Shown: positions 21,117 to 33,300, counted from the stretch's first letter. The stretch is 64,000 nt of DNA from Parietichytrium sp. I65-24A (GCA_012862575.1 BLSF01000006.1:62001-126000), one strand, 5' to 3'. A program made the numbers and translations. Notes: a model not told the origin generated them from the letters alone.

Positions 21117-21959
21117 ATGGATCCGGAGCAGGGGAATCAAGGTGGACAGCGCAGCGGAGGATGGTGTTCGTGGTAAGTTGTTGATAATGTGTGTGTTGTT
21201 TGATGCATGCATGTATGTATGTATGTATGTATGGATGGATGGATTGATTGCTCGTGCGTAGAATGTGATTGTGGATTGACGGTGCGCTTGTGTGTGTTAC
21301 GCGGCCTTGCGATGTGCAGTATTAAGGACGCGGACCTTAGCAGGGCGACGTCGATATTGAGGCTGGTGAACCTGGTGAATGCCGGGCTGGTGATCTTTGC
21401 AGGGGTCTATTCGATGATCTCGTTGTCAGATGTGGTGACTCTGCATATCGCCGCCATCGCTGTTAGCGTGTATATTACTTGCTTTGGCCTGCTGCTGTGC
21501 TGCTTCGAGATTAGATTGTCCATGGTGGACAAGGTAGTTCGCAGAAGGTTTGGGTTTATGTATACTTTCCTCGGAAGGACCTTATTCCTCTTCTTCGTGG
21601 CGTCCCTCTGCATTGCAAGAGGCGACACTTCGTCTATAGTCATTGGGTCCCTTACCGCCGCTAATGGGCTGATGAACGCATTCGTCATGTGGAAGCACGG
21701 CGAGTACTACTCGGATCCAACGGGCAAGTACACGACCGCCGAAGACAATGCAGCCATGTACGTTCGGAACAACCCAGAGCTTGCATCGCGTGCAATCGGT
21801 GCTGGCGTCAACTATGCGAGGGAGAACCCTCAGCTGGCGAGAGCTGGAGTGGAAGCCGGAACAACTTACGCTCGTGAGAACCCAGAGACAGCCCGCGCGA
21901 TTGCTCAAAACTCGGCGCAAGCATACGGAGATAATCCTTTCTCCGTGTCGAGAACTTGA
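21117..21959 (+). CDS. COPI-associated four-span membrane protein
   Basis: My model joins 21117-21172 and 21320-21959 (231 residues). The donor is TG|GTAAGT, the acceptor TGTGCAG, and the joined codon is Cys; the 147-base intron holds an ATGT microsatellite. The N-terminus is short, Gly/Gln-rich and cytosolic-looking. Four hydrophobic segments follow (NLVNAGLVIFAGVYSMISL, then LHIAAIAVSVYITCFGLLL, a third after MYTFLGRT, a fourth around SLTAANGLMNAF). The pattern RLVNLVNAGLVIFAG matches the COPI-associated (COPI_assoc, TVP15-like) family of Golgi and endosomal membrane proteins. The tail has three related blocks, each with NNP or ENP followed by Ala/Arg helices (NNPELASRA, ENPQLARAG, ENPETARAI), a feature I do not know from the family. 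Confidence 0.78.
21206..21247. repeat. (ATGT/ATGG)n microsatellite in intron
   Basis: The tetranucleotide run lies inside the intron of the COPI-associated gene. Confidence 0.85.
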
Positions 21960-23689
21960 TCTCCCAGCGCGTGTTAGCTCTCCCAATGGGCCAAAGTTTG
22001 ACCGACTAGCTCAGTCACTCTACCCACGTTTGGCATTGCTGCTCTGCGGGGGAGCCTACCAGGAGCCAGAACCCCTTCAACATTTAAACTCTCCACATCT
22101 CTTTCCTCCTCTCGACATATATGCACATCGACAAAAGTTTCAAGCATTTGTTTCGGATGACCGCTTTTGAGGCTGTCCCTATACTTTTTGTAACCTTTTT
22201 GAATGTTTCGCGTTGCATTGCCATCGTGCCTTCCAATCTGGCTGGAGTTCAGCCAGCAAGCATTTCTGAGTGACTGCAAACAGATGCTTTGATCGCCCAT
22301 TCCCTGACCTTCTTGGCAACGCTGACAGTAATCCAGGCTTGTCGCGAATTAAAGCTTGAATCACAGATAGACGGGGCGTCGCGCAACTTTGGGCCCCATG
22401 TCCCTTTTTCCTTCCCCAAGTCGGCTGTTTCCAGCCTGACGTGAAACTCGAGGTGCAATCTTTAGTGTACGGGAACAGGAGTCAATTCGATGGCCCGGAA
22501 TTCTGTTCCACGGGCGCTCATGCTGTCATCTGAATAGCCTTTGAGGGTGACTAGAATTCAGACGAATTCGATACTTATATTTCTGACTTTTTCAGAGTTG
22601 AGAAAGGAGACAAACTCTTGTCGATCGATGATACACGTCTACCATGTTCCGGTAACAACTCAGCAGCTTGGTTACAGCAAGTGTTAGTACCCAAATGGTT
22701 TTGTAGCGGCAACACTAATTCGAAATAAGGTGAGGGTGTGAATGGCATAACCGTTTCGCTCAAGGCGGTCAAACGAAGTCAAGGCAAATGATTTTTAAAA
22801 AACAAACTAATGATTGCCCGGAGCCAGGGCATGACATGCCGCTTTGCACAGCGGGAACATTTTGTAGCGTGCAATAATAGCGATTGATTGCGCTGAGATA
22901 TGAACGCCCCAGAAGGAAAGGAGGCTCCAGGTTGTTATCCGAACACAGTTTGCTTATTCCTTTGCAAAGGAGGGGTCGAAGTTCAAGTCAAGGTTAGATG
23001 GGCGAAAGAAAGAGATGTTTGCTGCAATTTACGAGCTTCGAAAGCTAGATCTACCAATCCAATTTGTCCGTCTATTCTTTCCGGAATGAGATGATTACGA
23101 GGTTCTGGTTAAATGACCTCACACGAAAGAAGGATGCAGGAAGGCAGATACGGAAAGTTCGGAGAGCACGAGCGAGCCGCAGTTGAAAACGGCTGGTTTG
23201 CTGGCCAAATGGAAAGAAAAAAAGTAGATGGGGGCAGCCAATTGATGTGACCCTGACGGGTGTTTTGGGATAGTTTTTTGCGCTGAAAGTCTTTGTAGCA
23301 TCTTACGAATCTATTGAAGCCCATGTATACTGCGGGACCTTTTGGTACCAAAACAATTTCGGGACAATGGTAGCCGAGCTATCGCCTCGTGGCACATGCT
23401 CGGGAGAAGTTATTGATAGCCGCTAAAATTGGTCTGGCCTCACTGTGAAAGGCACAGGAGACACGGATACAGATGCTTCAGACCTCTAATTCGCACGAGT
23501 CTGGCTCATTTCCAGGTGCGTACGTGCAGCTTAGAGGGACCCCATTTGGTGTTTTGATTGACCGTAAAATAGCAAAGGGAAAGGGACACCACGGCTCGGG
23601 AATTTGCCAGTTGATTTTGATGGGGATCGTTTGGTGGAAGGAAAGCCCAAAGAATTCTTTTATACATCGCAGCCAGAGAGCTTCGACTG
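21960..23689. other. Gene-free interval
   Basis: All frames are below 110 codons, overlap one another and show no domain. Nothing was recognised in 1.7 kb. Confidence 0.5.
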
Positions 23690-24898
23690 ATGAATCGAAT
23701 TGAAGATCAAGACGAGTGCGACAGTCCAGGAGGAGCCAAGGGAGGCAGATTCTCGACTGCAGAAAAAAGAATTCTTTTTCAGATTATAAGAGAGGATGCG
23801 AGGATCATGCATGAGTTCCTGCATCAGACCAAAGCACGAACATATGGAGGCCGGAAAGGATGGATGCATGAGATCGGGGCGAGATTCAATGAGCGTTCTC
23901 CCACAAAGCGTAAACTAGATGCCATCCGTCACCACCTTTTGCTTCGTAAAACATCTCAGCAGCTTCAAGTGAATGAGCCTGATTTCGAAGAGCCGAATGA
24001 GGTGTTGCGTCTCCTGAAACACAGTCTCAACTGCAGTTCAAGACAAGCTTGCACTAAATGCCTGCTGGTTGACAGGTACAGGGTCCAATTTCGGCTTTGC
24101 AAGTGCCCTCTGGAAAGTTGCATAAGCTGTGATGACTCGCTTCCAGATGTTTCACAAGCCTTTGATGCGCTGGAAGTTCTCAAGTTCTTTCAAGATCTTG
24201 CTTTAAAGAAGCAATCGGGGAATTTAACTCCAAAGGTTCATGCTGCTCGTTCTGCGCCTTTGCTGTCCCCCACGCAATCAGACCTTCAAAATGAAAATAT
24301 CTCTACTGCTAATCAGTTGTTGAGTTTGCAGCACAGTTTTGTGCGAGCTAAACCGCCGGTGAACCGAACGGAGTCCTCAGACTTGCCGCGTCTGAGCATA
24401 CAGGTCGAGGCCACCTCATCTTCGCAAAGTAACGTGCCTTTGCCTTTGCCTCTGCCTTCACCTTCCGCTTTACAAACCCTTTTGAACGATTTGAAGAGTC
24501 TCCAGGAGCAGCAACAACAGCAACATTATCATCAAAAGCAGCTCCAGCCCGCAACCATGAAAACAGTGTCACCACCTCATCTGCAACTCCCTGTATTACA
24601 GATGCCTACAACATTGGGATCCTTGCTTCCCTCATCACAACCCTTGTCAATGCTGGACTTTCCAGGTAGCCAGGTTCTTCCCTTCACGCCACGAAGTAGC
24701 CAGACGCCGCGAAATTCTTCTTCAACATCCAATTTACTCGCCCAAGCAGTACTCAATCGCCTCTTGCCTCTGTTGAGCAACCCGCCGTCAACAACAATGC
24801 TGTTGAACACGCTGCAGCCACTGATCTTGAGCTCAGAGCCAGGTATCGAGCCCGAAAGCTCTGTTCCTCCAGAGAAGCGGAGAAGGTTGAGATTTTGA
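23690..24898 (+). CDS. Possible DNA-binding regulator (Myb/SANT-like plus Cys-rich region)
   Basis: The frame has an ATG start and 402 residues. Residues 20-90 resemble a Myb/SANT or trihelix-type unit: RFSTAEKRILFQII, an aromatic turn (GGRKGWMHEIGARFNER) and a third helix KLDAIRHHLL. Residues about 105-150 form a Cys cluster (LNCSSRQACTKC, then RLCKCPLESCISC) that weakly resembles half of a TAZ-type zinc finger. The remainder is low complexity: Ser/Pro-rich, a Gln run (EQQQQQHYHQKQ) and Leu-rich repeats of LLPLLS type, typical of activation regions. The protein ends in a basic EKRRRLRF, which could be a nuclear localisation signal. Together this suggests a transcription regulator. Neither domain is a strong match, so the call is tentative, but the reading frame and composition look genuine. 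Confidence 0.55.
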   Translation: MNRIEDQDECDSPGGAKGGRFSTAEKRILFQIIREDARIMHEFLHQTKARTYGGRKGWMHEIGARFNERSPTKRKLDAIRHHLLLRKTSQQLQVNEPDFEEPNEVLRLLKHSLNCSSRQACTKCLLVDRYRVQFRLCKCPLESCISCDDSLPDVSQAFDALEVLKFFQDLALKKQSGNLTPKVHAARSAPLLSPTQSDLQNENISTANQLLSLQHSFVRAKPPVNRTESSDLPRLSIQVEATSSSQSNVPLPLPLPSPSALQTLLNDLKSLQEQQQQQHYHQKQLQPATMKTVSPPHLQLPVLQMPTTLGSLLPSSQPLSMLDFPGSQVLPFTPRSSQTPRNSSSTSNLLAQAVLNRLLPLLSNPPSTTMLLNTLQPLILSSEPGIEPESSVPPEKRRRLRF

Positions 24899-26549
24899 AA
24901 CGGTTTTCTGATGCCTCTCATCCACCACTCCCCCTGTCATAAGAAACTGCAATATCATCTGAATGCTGCATTCCATGCAACAGCGAAAAACTAAATTTTC
25001 AACCTCTTTTTTTTTGTTGAGAACCTAATCTCGATCAAAATATGAACACGGAATGTCATGGCATAGCCACAAGCATCGGCCACTCCGGAACTCGCAACTA
25101 CTCAGTCCTTTTCCAGTTCATGATATCGCCGGTTGGAAGAAATGACAGAAGCACCTCGCGATTTGTTTGGAGCTTCAGATTCCCTGAAATCTATCAACGC
25201 AGCACCTGTGCTGTGAGCCACTCTTACGCTCTCCCATTTCCCGAAGAGAGGCGGCCGAAACCTCTTTCATGTTCCAGCTTCAACCATGCCATTGGCTCCA
25301 TCTCGAAACTTTGATCACGCCAAAGCAAGCAATATCTTGATAAATACCAACGCAAACACTCCGCTCCGAGCGCCCGCGAGTCGGCAGGCCCATGTTCGCT
25401 CTGCACGTCGACAAAACTCACGGTTCTCACGGTCAGTCAAGGCACAAGTGCACAAGTCTTGCACAGGTACAGTTCTGATTACGTCACCGCGAGTATTCCT
25501 TATTGCTTTTAAGGACTATTTGGCCCATTCTGCGTCATCTGCGCCCAGCCTGTGAGTACTGTCTGTGAGTAACTTACATTCCCAACCCATCCGTTAGCTT
25601 TGGGTCACACTGGCAGGTGTTACTCGATGCCAAGGCATATTGATAGCGTTCCCGATGCCGTCCCGATGCACTCAACGTGCACGAGTGGTACTTGCTGTAC
25701 TAAGCCTTTTGTGTTGTTTCTTTCTTTCTTTCTGAACCATTTTGAGAGAGCCAACCACGTTTTCTCTTTTGTCAACGTGTGAACTCGTCAAGCTTTACGT
25801 TTCTCCAGAATTGAGAATTGAAAGAGGAATAATGAAAAGGAGGGCTTCGAAGCTGTCGCTCATCTGCCATCCCGACTCATCAGCATCATGATTGTACGTG
25901 AACATCGGACCCATTGGACCCATTGGCAAAATTGGGAAAACACAGGAAACATCGGCAAGCAAAAGAGGATTTAGAGTCTTCTGAGTCCGCAACCTTGCGC
26001 TTCTAATCACTCAAAACTACTTAAAAAAAAGCACACCAAACTCTTGCATCCTCTTCGCTGTAAGAAACACATCCACTACAAAGTGCACAAACGTTCGCGT
26101 TCTTCTCTCTCTCTCTCGCTCTCTCTCTCGCCTCAACCTTACCAGCGACCCGCATTTAACAAACTCCATCTCGGACTAATAACCATTACATATCTTAAAC
26201 AATAAGCAACCGGCCCCCGTGCCTTAATAAAAACTCCGAGCGAGAAGGAAGCAAGGCCAAACAAAGCAAAACAGAAAGCAAAAGCGAAACTCATTGGGCA
26301 GTTACTCTCGAGTACCCTGAAGGAGTGCGCGGTACGCGTTTGGTGTGAGGGTTCAAAAAGTCGACGGTACGTTGAAGCTGAGCGCTCGGCGGAACGCAGT
26401 TGCAGTTGCGCTTGGAAGCTGGAGCCGTGCCTGGTTAAGCTAGCTCCCGCTTGCGCTTGTTCGCCTTTTTTTTCGCGCCGCGGAAGAGGACTGAAAGGTT
26501 GGCGTGCTGAACATTGCGCGAAGGCGTTTGAGGCACGGAGCTTGTAAAG
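24899..26549. other. Gene-free interval, probable NEK gene leader
   Basis: Small overlapping frames only. A pyrimidine-rich microsatellite (TCTCTC) is at 26104-26131, about 420 bases before the NEK start codon. Confidence 0.5.
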
Positions 26550-29500
26550 ATGCAGAGCTATGAAATCGTTCGGCCGATTGGCAAAGGGTCCTTCGGGAAA
26601 GTGTACCTGGTGAAACACAAGACTGAGCGCAAGCAGTATTGCATGAAGTCGATCAAACTGGAGGGGATCCCGCCGAGCGAGAGGAAAGCCTGCCAGATGG
26701 AGGTGAAACTGATGGAGTCCATGATGCATCCCAACATTGTGGGTTTCAAGGAGTCGTTCTTAGCTCGCGGAGGGAGGCTGCTCTGCATTGTAATGACGTA
26801 CTGCGACGGAGGTGACCTCTCAGAACGGCTCAAGCAGAGCCGGGGCAAATTGTTTAAAGAAGAACAAGTGTTGCACTGGTTTGTCCAGCTAGCGCTTGGG
26901 CTCCACTTTATGCACGAAATGAACGAGAAGTGTGTCCTGCATCGTGACTTGAAAACGCAAAATATTTTTCTGTTAGGAAATGGCCGCCTGGTCATCGGCG
27001 ACCTAGGAATCTCAAAGGCATTGGATGCCTCCACAGACTTCACCAAGACAACCATCGGGACGCCTTACTACATGTCGCCAGAAGTGTTCAAATCCAAGCC
27101 GTACAACCACAAGTCAGATATTTGGGCGCTTGGGTGCGTGCTGTATGAGATGGTGACTCTAAAGCACGCTTTCAACGCCAAGTCCCTGAACGGGCTCATG
27201 GGCAAGGTTGTGAAAGGCAAGTTTGACCCCATCTCAAGCATGTACAGCAAAAATATGTCTCGTCTATTGGAAAAAATGCTCGCGCTTGATCCGGAGGACA
27301 GGCCTTCACTGCAGCAGGTCCTCTCCATGCCGTTCATAAAACAACACGTCTACCGTTTTCTACGTGATATCGCTGACAGACCCGCGGCTCAGATCGGAGA
27401 TGGGACGATGGTCTTGCGAAAAGCAGCCTTGGGTGGAGTTGCTATTGGGAGGCCGGACGACATGTTTGTTATGCAGACGCAAAACCTGCGCAAGCAGTTG
27501 GACAGCCTCGGCCTTGCAGATGTCCTGAGACAGGCGTTCAGAGAAGCTGCTGCTTCTCCGGTACTGGGGCTTGACTCGATATCGGAGACTGGCTTCGAGG
27601 TCTGCCCGAAGGAGAATCACGGCGGAGGAAAGGCGAATCAGAGCGGAATTTCCCCTCGGTCCAGCGACCCCGTGGTGCTGCGAAAAGCGGCCAAGGAGCA
27701 ACGTAACGCTTTGGTAATAGAACGTGAACGCAAGAGGGCCGTGGAGTCAGCACTGGAAAAACTGAGAAGAGAGCGTGAGCTTCGGGCCAAAGATCGTGAG
27801 GAAAGGCTTGAGCGCGGAAGGCTGAGAGAAGCAGTAGTGCGAGAGAAGAGGGTTTCTCGCACCCGAATGGCTGAAGAGGAAGCCAAATCAGCTGCTCGAC
27901 CCAGGCAAACAATTGAAAGGAAGGAGCTCCTCCGTCGGGCTGGAGAGCGGTCTCGTGCGCATCAAGCAGTACCGTCTCCCAGCGAGAGGAGAGCCATGCC
28001 GGGCTCTTCCGGCGCCAAAAAGGCTGGCGCAACTCCGAAACTGCGTTCTCCAGTCTACCGCCCCAAGGCAGCCCTAGACTCTGGCGCACCGTCATCATCG
28101 CGTATGCCTCCGCCTTTGTCAGGATTGGCTATTCACGCCGCAGCAATCACACCGGCACCAAGGCCAAGCAGCCGCGTGAGCAGGTCTCCTCGAACACCAG
28201 TGAGTCCAGAGTCCTCGCCACCGTCTTCATCTGGCCAGTCGAAACAGAAAGTCACTCATCGTGATAGGATCTTGGCTATGAAGGCAGACAGGCAACGAGA
28301 AACCGAGCGCAATCAGCGAGACTTGCTCATGAAAGCGGCACATGAGCGCATGGTTGAGCTCCGAAATGCCCATGAAATGCAGCGTAATCAATTCCACTCA
28401 CCGAGAACATCGCTGGCGGCTGCCGAGGCATCTCCGCTTTCCAGCCCGCAGACGCCGCCTTACGCGCAGGCTTCTGAGACGCCGCAGAGCTTTGACAGTG
28501 ATATTGGCTTCGCGTCCTATGCGGCAAATTGCAAAGGTGGAGCCGCCAAGCCCCATATGACTGATCAAGATGACAGCAGCAAAGAACGAGCGAATTCTGC
28601 GGAGCGTCGACGACTCGTGGAGATTGGGAATGATGAGGAGAGTCAAGCTGCCGAGGACGTCGATCTTGAGGATGACTTCGACTCGGAGAGTTCTTCGCTT
28701 CCTGAGGCGATGGAGGTGGCCAACTCTGAGGACGATCTGGACAACCAGGAAGAAGAGCTGAAACAGGAACTTGCCGTAGCGACCATGCGATGTTCTACAA
28801 TCAAGCACGCGCTTCGTGCGGTCAAGGCGGAGTTGCGAAGTAGTAAAGGCCAGTTGGGTCTTGGTCGAGTTGGTCGGGATGAGGAGAAGAGAGGCGGCTT
28901 AGAAGCAAATGACGAAGGCTCAGAAGGCTCAGGGAATGACGAAGATGAGGATGACGAAGACGATGAGGATGACGAGCAGATGGATGCTGTTCCAATGCGC
29001 AGTGGCCCTGCTGGAGAAAAGTTACAGGAGCCGAGAAAGAGCGTTCCCGATACTTCTTACCTAAGGAGCAACAACAATAACAACCGTCACATCAGTGAGA
29101 GCGCACCGACTACGCGCTCAAATGTGCCTCGCAAGTCTGACATGGAAGCGAAAGCGTCAAAAGTGGAGCACAAACGTCGGTTTGGCTGGAATCAGCCTCC
29201 GGTGCATGACACTGAAAAGCCGAAGCCTTCCCAAAGAGGCAGCGCCGTCATGGAGCGGTCAGTTTTGAGCGACGACAGCGACGCAGAGAGCTCCAGCGAG
29301 GGTAGCAGCGACGAGGAGGACGCGCTGTTCAGCCCAATGCCGGAGCAACCATCTGGGTTCGTAAGCGCTTCCCGTGGTGGCCTGAAGAGCCGCATTCAAA
29401 ATCTGGAAGAAGAGTGTGTGAAGGCGTTGGGCCGCAAGAGGTTCGATCAGGTCTACAACATCCTCAAGGCTCAGCTGGACCACAAGATGGGTGGCGTCCT

Positions 29501-29633
29501 GTCTAGTCCGCGATCTCCAAGTGCCAGCGATAAAGCTCTGAGCAACGAGCTCCACGCCCTCCTCGCTGGCGACGGCAAGCTTGCGTACTGGAACAAGGTA
29601 GACAACCTCATCTTTATGCAGGATGCCATGTAA
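26550..29633 (+). CDS. NEK: NIMA-related serine/threonine kinase (NEK)
   Basis: The ATG at 26550 opens directly onto the kinase domain (residues 4-260) of a 1027-residue protein. All core motifs are present: glycine loop GKGSFGKV (11-18), catalytic Lys33, HRDLKTQN (H131-R132-D133), DLG at 151-153 in place of DFG, the activation loop TTIGTPYYMSPE, and the DIWALG helix. The loop and the N-terminal position are typical of NEK kinases, which act in mitosis, cilia and microtubule control. Residues 375-470 are a basic coiled coil, as in NEK1-type proteins. Residues 690-920 are highly acidic (long Asp/Glu runs), a likely disordered linker. The last 90 residues are folded and helical (SRIQNLEEECVKALGRKRF), perhaps an oligomerisation or partner-binding end. 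The DLG form is known in NEK6/7 and should still be active. Confidence 0.88.
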   Translation: MQSYEIVRPIGKGSFGKVYLVKHKTERKQYCMKSIKLEGIPPSERKACQMEVKLMESMMHPNIVGFKESFLARGGRLLCIVMTYCDGGDLSERLKQSRGKLFKEEQVLHWFVQLALGLHFMHEMNEKCVLHRDLKTQNIFLLGNGRLVIGDLGISKALDASTDFTKTTIGTPYYMSPEVFKSKPYNHKSDIWALGCVLYEMVTLKHAFNAKSLNGLMGKVVKGKFDPISSMYSKNMSRLLEKMLALDPEDRPSLQQVLSMPFIKQHVYRFLRDIADRPAAQIGDGTMVLRKAALGGVAIGRPDDMFVMQTQNLRKQLDSLGLADVLRQAFREAAASPVLGLDSISETGFEVCPKENHGGGKANQSGISPRSSDPVVLRKAAKEQRNALVIERERKRAVESALEKLRRERELRAKDREERLERGRLREAVVREKRVSRTRMAEEEAKSAARPRQTIERKELLRRAGERSRAHQAVPSPSERRAMPGSSGAKKAGATPKLRSPVYRPKAALDSGAPSSSRMPPPLSGLAIHAAAITPAPRPSSRVSRSPRTPVSPESSPPSSSGQSKQKVTHRDRILAMKADRQRETERNQRDLLMKAAHERMVELRNAHEMQRNQFHSPRTSLAAAEASPLSSPQTPPYAQASETPQSFDSDIGFASYAANCKGGAAKPHMTDQDDSSKERANSAERRRLVEIGNDEESQAAEDVDLEDDFDSESSSLPEAMEVANSEDDLDNQEEELKQELAVATMRCSTIKHALRAVKAELRSSKGQLGLGRVGRDEEKRGGLEANDEGSEGSGNDEDEDDEDDEDDEQMDAVPMRSGPAGEKLQEPRKSVPDTSYLRSNNNNNRHISESAPTTRSNVPRKSDMEAKASKVEHKRRFGWNQPPVHDTEKPKPSQRGSAVMERSVLSDDSDAESSSEGSSDEEDALFSPMPEQPSGFVSASRGGLKSRIQNLEEECVKALGRKRFDQVYNILKAQLDHKMGGVLSSPRSPSASDKALSNELHALLAGDGKLAYWNKVDNLIFMQDAM

Positions 29634-30314
29634 CTAAACAGAATACATATAAACACAACTTTAACATACACTCGCGTTGACGATACGTTTTGGCATACCT
29701 CGGGATGGCAAGAGCCAGCATCACCCGCGCTCTCAGAGGCTCCACCAAACACCTCATTGCAAGTATCCATCCAGCCACGGCCGCCATCTCCCAGCGTCCT
29801 CTCATTCAGGGCCAGCGCCGATCGCGCAACTCGAAACAACCTTGCTCGTCCATGTATCCCACCCACATCCTGCGTATTTAAGATCAACAACGAGCGCACG
29901 CAGAACGATGGCCTATATCCACACTTCATCCATCGGCGCCATCGTCCACGCATTCAACGCATTCAACGCATTCAACTTCCCTAGTCCATCAACAGCTTTC
30001 ATTCCTTGTCTCATTGTCGATGACAATTGCCTCAATGGCACATGACATACATGACATGCGACATATGAAAAATGAAAAATGACAAATGACAAATGACAAA
30101 TGACAAATGACAAATGACAAATGACAAACGAAGATCACGTATCACGAGTTTGACGTCGTCCAAACCGCACTCACTCCTACCGTATTCGCTATCCGCCCCT
30201 ACCCCACAACCGTCTTCCACACCCGCAAAAACTCACGCTTAGCTGAGGAGTAGGCTAGCCAGCTAGGCCTCCCCACAGGTAGGTTCCCCACAAGTGGCGA
30301 CAGTCCCCGCAGCT
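29634..30314. other. Intergenic region with tandem repeats
   Basis: No gene was recognised between the NEK and PH-ankyrin genes. It holds a CATTCAACG triplet repeat (29948-29976) and the ATGACAA array listed separately. Confidence 0.5.
30065..30128. repeat. (ATGACAA)n tandem repeat
   Basis: Two leading ATGAAAA units are followed by about seven ATGACAA units, seven bases each, about 190 bases upstream of the PH-ankyrin start. Confidence 0.85.
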
Positions 30315-33300
30315 ATGCTCCCGCAGCTGCACGCGCAGGCGCGGTCGCTGTTGCGCGACTGTTCCGAGGAACGTTCTCGCGTCGGCGCATCAGGAGCCGC
30401 CGGAGCCGCAGGAGCAGCTGTCCCCGCAGCGGGACAGACGGGACAGGCGGGACAGACGGGACAGACGGGACAGGTGGGACGCGCGTCCCCCACACCTGGC
30501 GCGGACCCTCAGCGGCGGCGATGGGGTCCGCTGTCGCCGGCGGACGCGGAGGCGGTGGCGCGCGAGGTGTTCCTGCCTTCTCCCGGCGCGCACCGGCGCG
30601 GGACGGCGCCGCGGCAGAGCGGGGACACCCCCCGCGCGCGTGTTCTGGTGGCAGAAGACGGCGCCGCGAGGGAGGTGGTGCGCGACGACGAGGACGCGGT
30701 GTCCCTGGACATGCTCGCGGCCCGGGCGTGTAGCGCGGTGGGAGTGTGGGAGCGCGAGGCAGACCCCGAGCCGCAGACCCCGAATGCGAATGCGAATGCG
30801 AAAGTGAATGCGAATGCGAATGTGATTACAAATGCGAATGCGAATGCGAATGTGAATGCGAATGCGAATGGGAGTGGAAACGGGGACAGTAATGGGTTAA
30901 AACCACTGGGTTTGCGCGCGAGGACGGGTCTAGATTGCGGCGCAGTGGTGCTCCACGTGCCTGACGACGAGGCGTCCGCGGTGGTGTCGGCTGGAAAAGG
31001 CAAGCGGCGGCTGCTGGGGATGTACTCGGGGCAGGTGTGGAAGCTCAAGACGAACTGGATCAAGAACTGGAAGAAACAGTGGATGGTCGTGGACCAGGAG
31101 GGCATCGCGTATTCCAAGCAGACCGCTCGTGACCAAAGCGTGATCGCGCTGGACAAGATTGTCACGGTGGCTGTGGCTACGCAGGAGGACGTGGGGCCCA
31201 AGTTCAAGCTCAAGCCTGAGTCCTTCATCGTGAGGACCAAGGACGAGCGCATGCACATCTTTGCTGCGGAGCAAGGGGCTAGCATGACTGGCGCCAAATG
31301 GTGCAAAGCCATTGTGTCGCACTGTCTCGTGCATGCGGTGCAGAATGGCGCCTCGCTGGAGAGGATTACGCACTTTTGCGAGCTCGGCGCAGATGTGAAC
31401 GCCGCGCTACCCGACGGCCGACAGTATCCTCCACTGGCGCTTGCTCTGCGAAACAAGGCCGTGCAAGTGGCGCGCTACCTCCTGCGTCGTGGCGCGGACC
31501 CGAGCTGTCTCCTGCGATGGTCCTTCCTGATGGTGGATCGGGTAGTCACCCCCGTGGAGGTGCTCCAGCTGCTGATAGATACCAAGAAGGACCTTAACGT
31601 CTGTAGCGACGATGCGCATGGGTGGACCTTGTTGCATTATCTTGCTTACGATGGCGACCTGGAGTCCGTGAAGAAAGTCATTGCGCGCGTGGACGTCCCC
31701 ACCGTAAGGGCCGTAAACACACTCGGAGATTGCTCCCTGATGCTGGCCCTTAAGAGACACCAGACCAGCCCACCACCTGTGGTGGAGGAGATGTGCTTGG
31801 CCCTCGCCAAGAATTGTGATGTGCGGCGGCGCGATAAGATGAACGACACTCTCTTGCACGTCGCTCTTCGGAGGCAGCAGGTTCTGCTGGCCAAGAGCCT
31901 TGTGGAGCTGGGGGCGAAAATCAACGAGAGGGATAGCTTTGGAGACACCGCTGTGCACATCGCTATGAAAACTAATCAGTTTGACCTTGCGCGCTGGATG
32001 GTGGAAAAACTGGACGCCACTGATCGCCCTGAGGTGCTCAATCTCCGCGACGAGAAGAAAGGGGACACCGCATTTGTTTTGGCGATCAAACTCAACCAGG
32101 AAGATCTGGCTCTCTTCTTCCTTGAGCACGGAATAGACAGTTCCGTTCCGTCTCGCCACTGGGATCTTACCGAGAACTGCGAGCGGGACTCGGTGCTTCA
32201 AGTCGCTATCAAGATGCGCATGACAAGACTGTGCACGGCGATCGTGTCCTCCCACTGTCGGGTGGAGGAGTTGGAAAAGCTGGACACAGGTGGCGTCCCG
32301 CCACTCACTCTTGCCCTACGACAGAACCTGCTCCCTCTGGCTCTTGTAATCATCGAGAACGCCAAGCGGTTGCAGGACGAGAGGGTGAAGGTGTGGGAGG
32401 AGACATCTGTTGCTTCTAAGCAAGAGCCTTCGCAAGATCCGTCGCTGCGTCCCTCCAGCCCATTGGACGTCACAACGACTGCTGAAGGAGACACCGCTTT
32501 GCACGTCATCATGCAGCGAGGGCTGCTGATGTTGGCAAGCACTATGTTGGACCACGGCGCGGATCCGAATATACAAAATAAGAAAGGAGAGTGCTTGCTT
32601 CACCTTTGTATCTCTCTTCTGAGCTCGCGCTCAAGCTCCGAATACTACCGCAAGCTTGTACTCTGCTTTATGCGTGGAGTATTCGCACAGATCAAAGGTT
32701 TGAACGCCAAGCTCAAGTGCGGTGAGCTCCGCTATACGCCCCTTCATCTCGCAGTCTTAAGTTCACTGGTAACGGCCTCGTCTTTACTGTTAGAATATGA
32801 CAGCTCTCTTGCCGATGACCTCGACGTGAGAGGGAATTCCGCTCTCAGCTTGAGCGTACAATTTGAATGCGTTGAGCTCGTAAAACTTTTGCTCAAGCAC
32901 GGCGCCAATGTCCAAGTTGTGAATGCAGAGAGCTTGTGTCCGCTACATCTCGCAGTCCAGACGAAAAGCGCCGAAATTACTCAGATTTTGCTCGAACACG
33001 ACGCTTACCCAGGCATCTGGGATACGCGGGGGTGGTGCCCGGTGCATCGAGCAGCGGCTAGCGACGACGAGGACATCATACGTGTTTTGGCAAAATATTG
33101 CTCAAGGCCTGGCCACCTTGACCTCGCGACGGAGGACGGTTTCACGGCTCTCATGTTGGCAGTGAAGAACGGAAGCCTCGTCTGCGCTCGGGCTCTAGTC
33201 GAACACGGTGTGGATCTCCGAAAAAGGGTGCCCAGCACGCGAACCAATGTTTTCCACATTGCCGCTAACCTGTGCCAAACTTCCACCAAAGGGGCATTTC

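Noticed and set aside
30065-30128. CRISPR-like array
   Set aside because: Direct seven-base repeats without spacers in a eukaryotic genome; a minisatellite.
30509-31456. 315-codon minus-strand frame
   Set aside because: Antisense to the PH-ankyrin gene; low-complexity Phe/Ala repeat mirrors the Asn-Ala codons.
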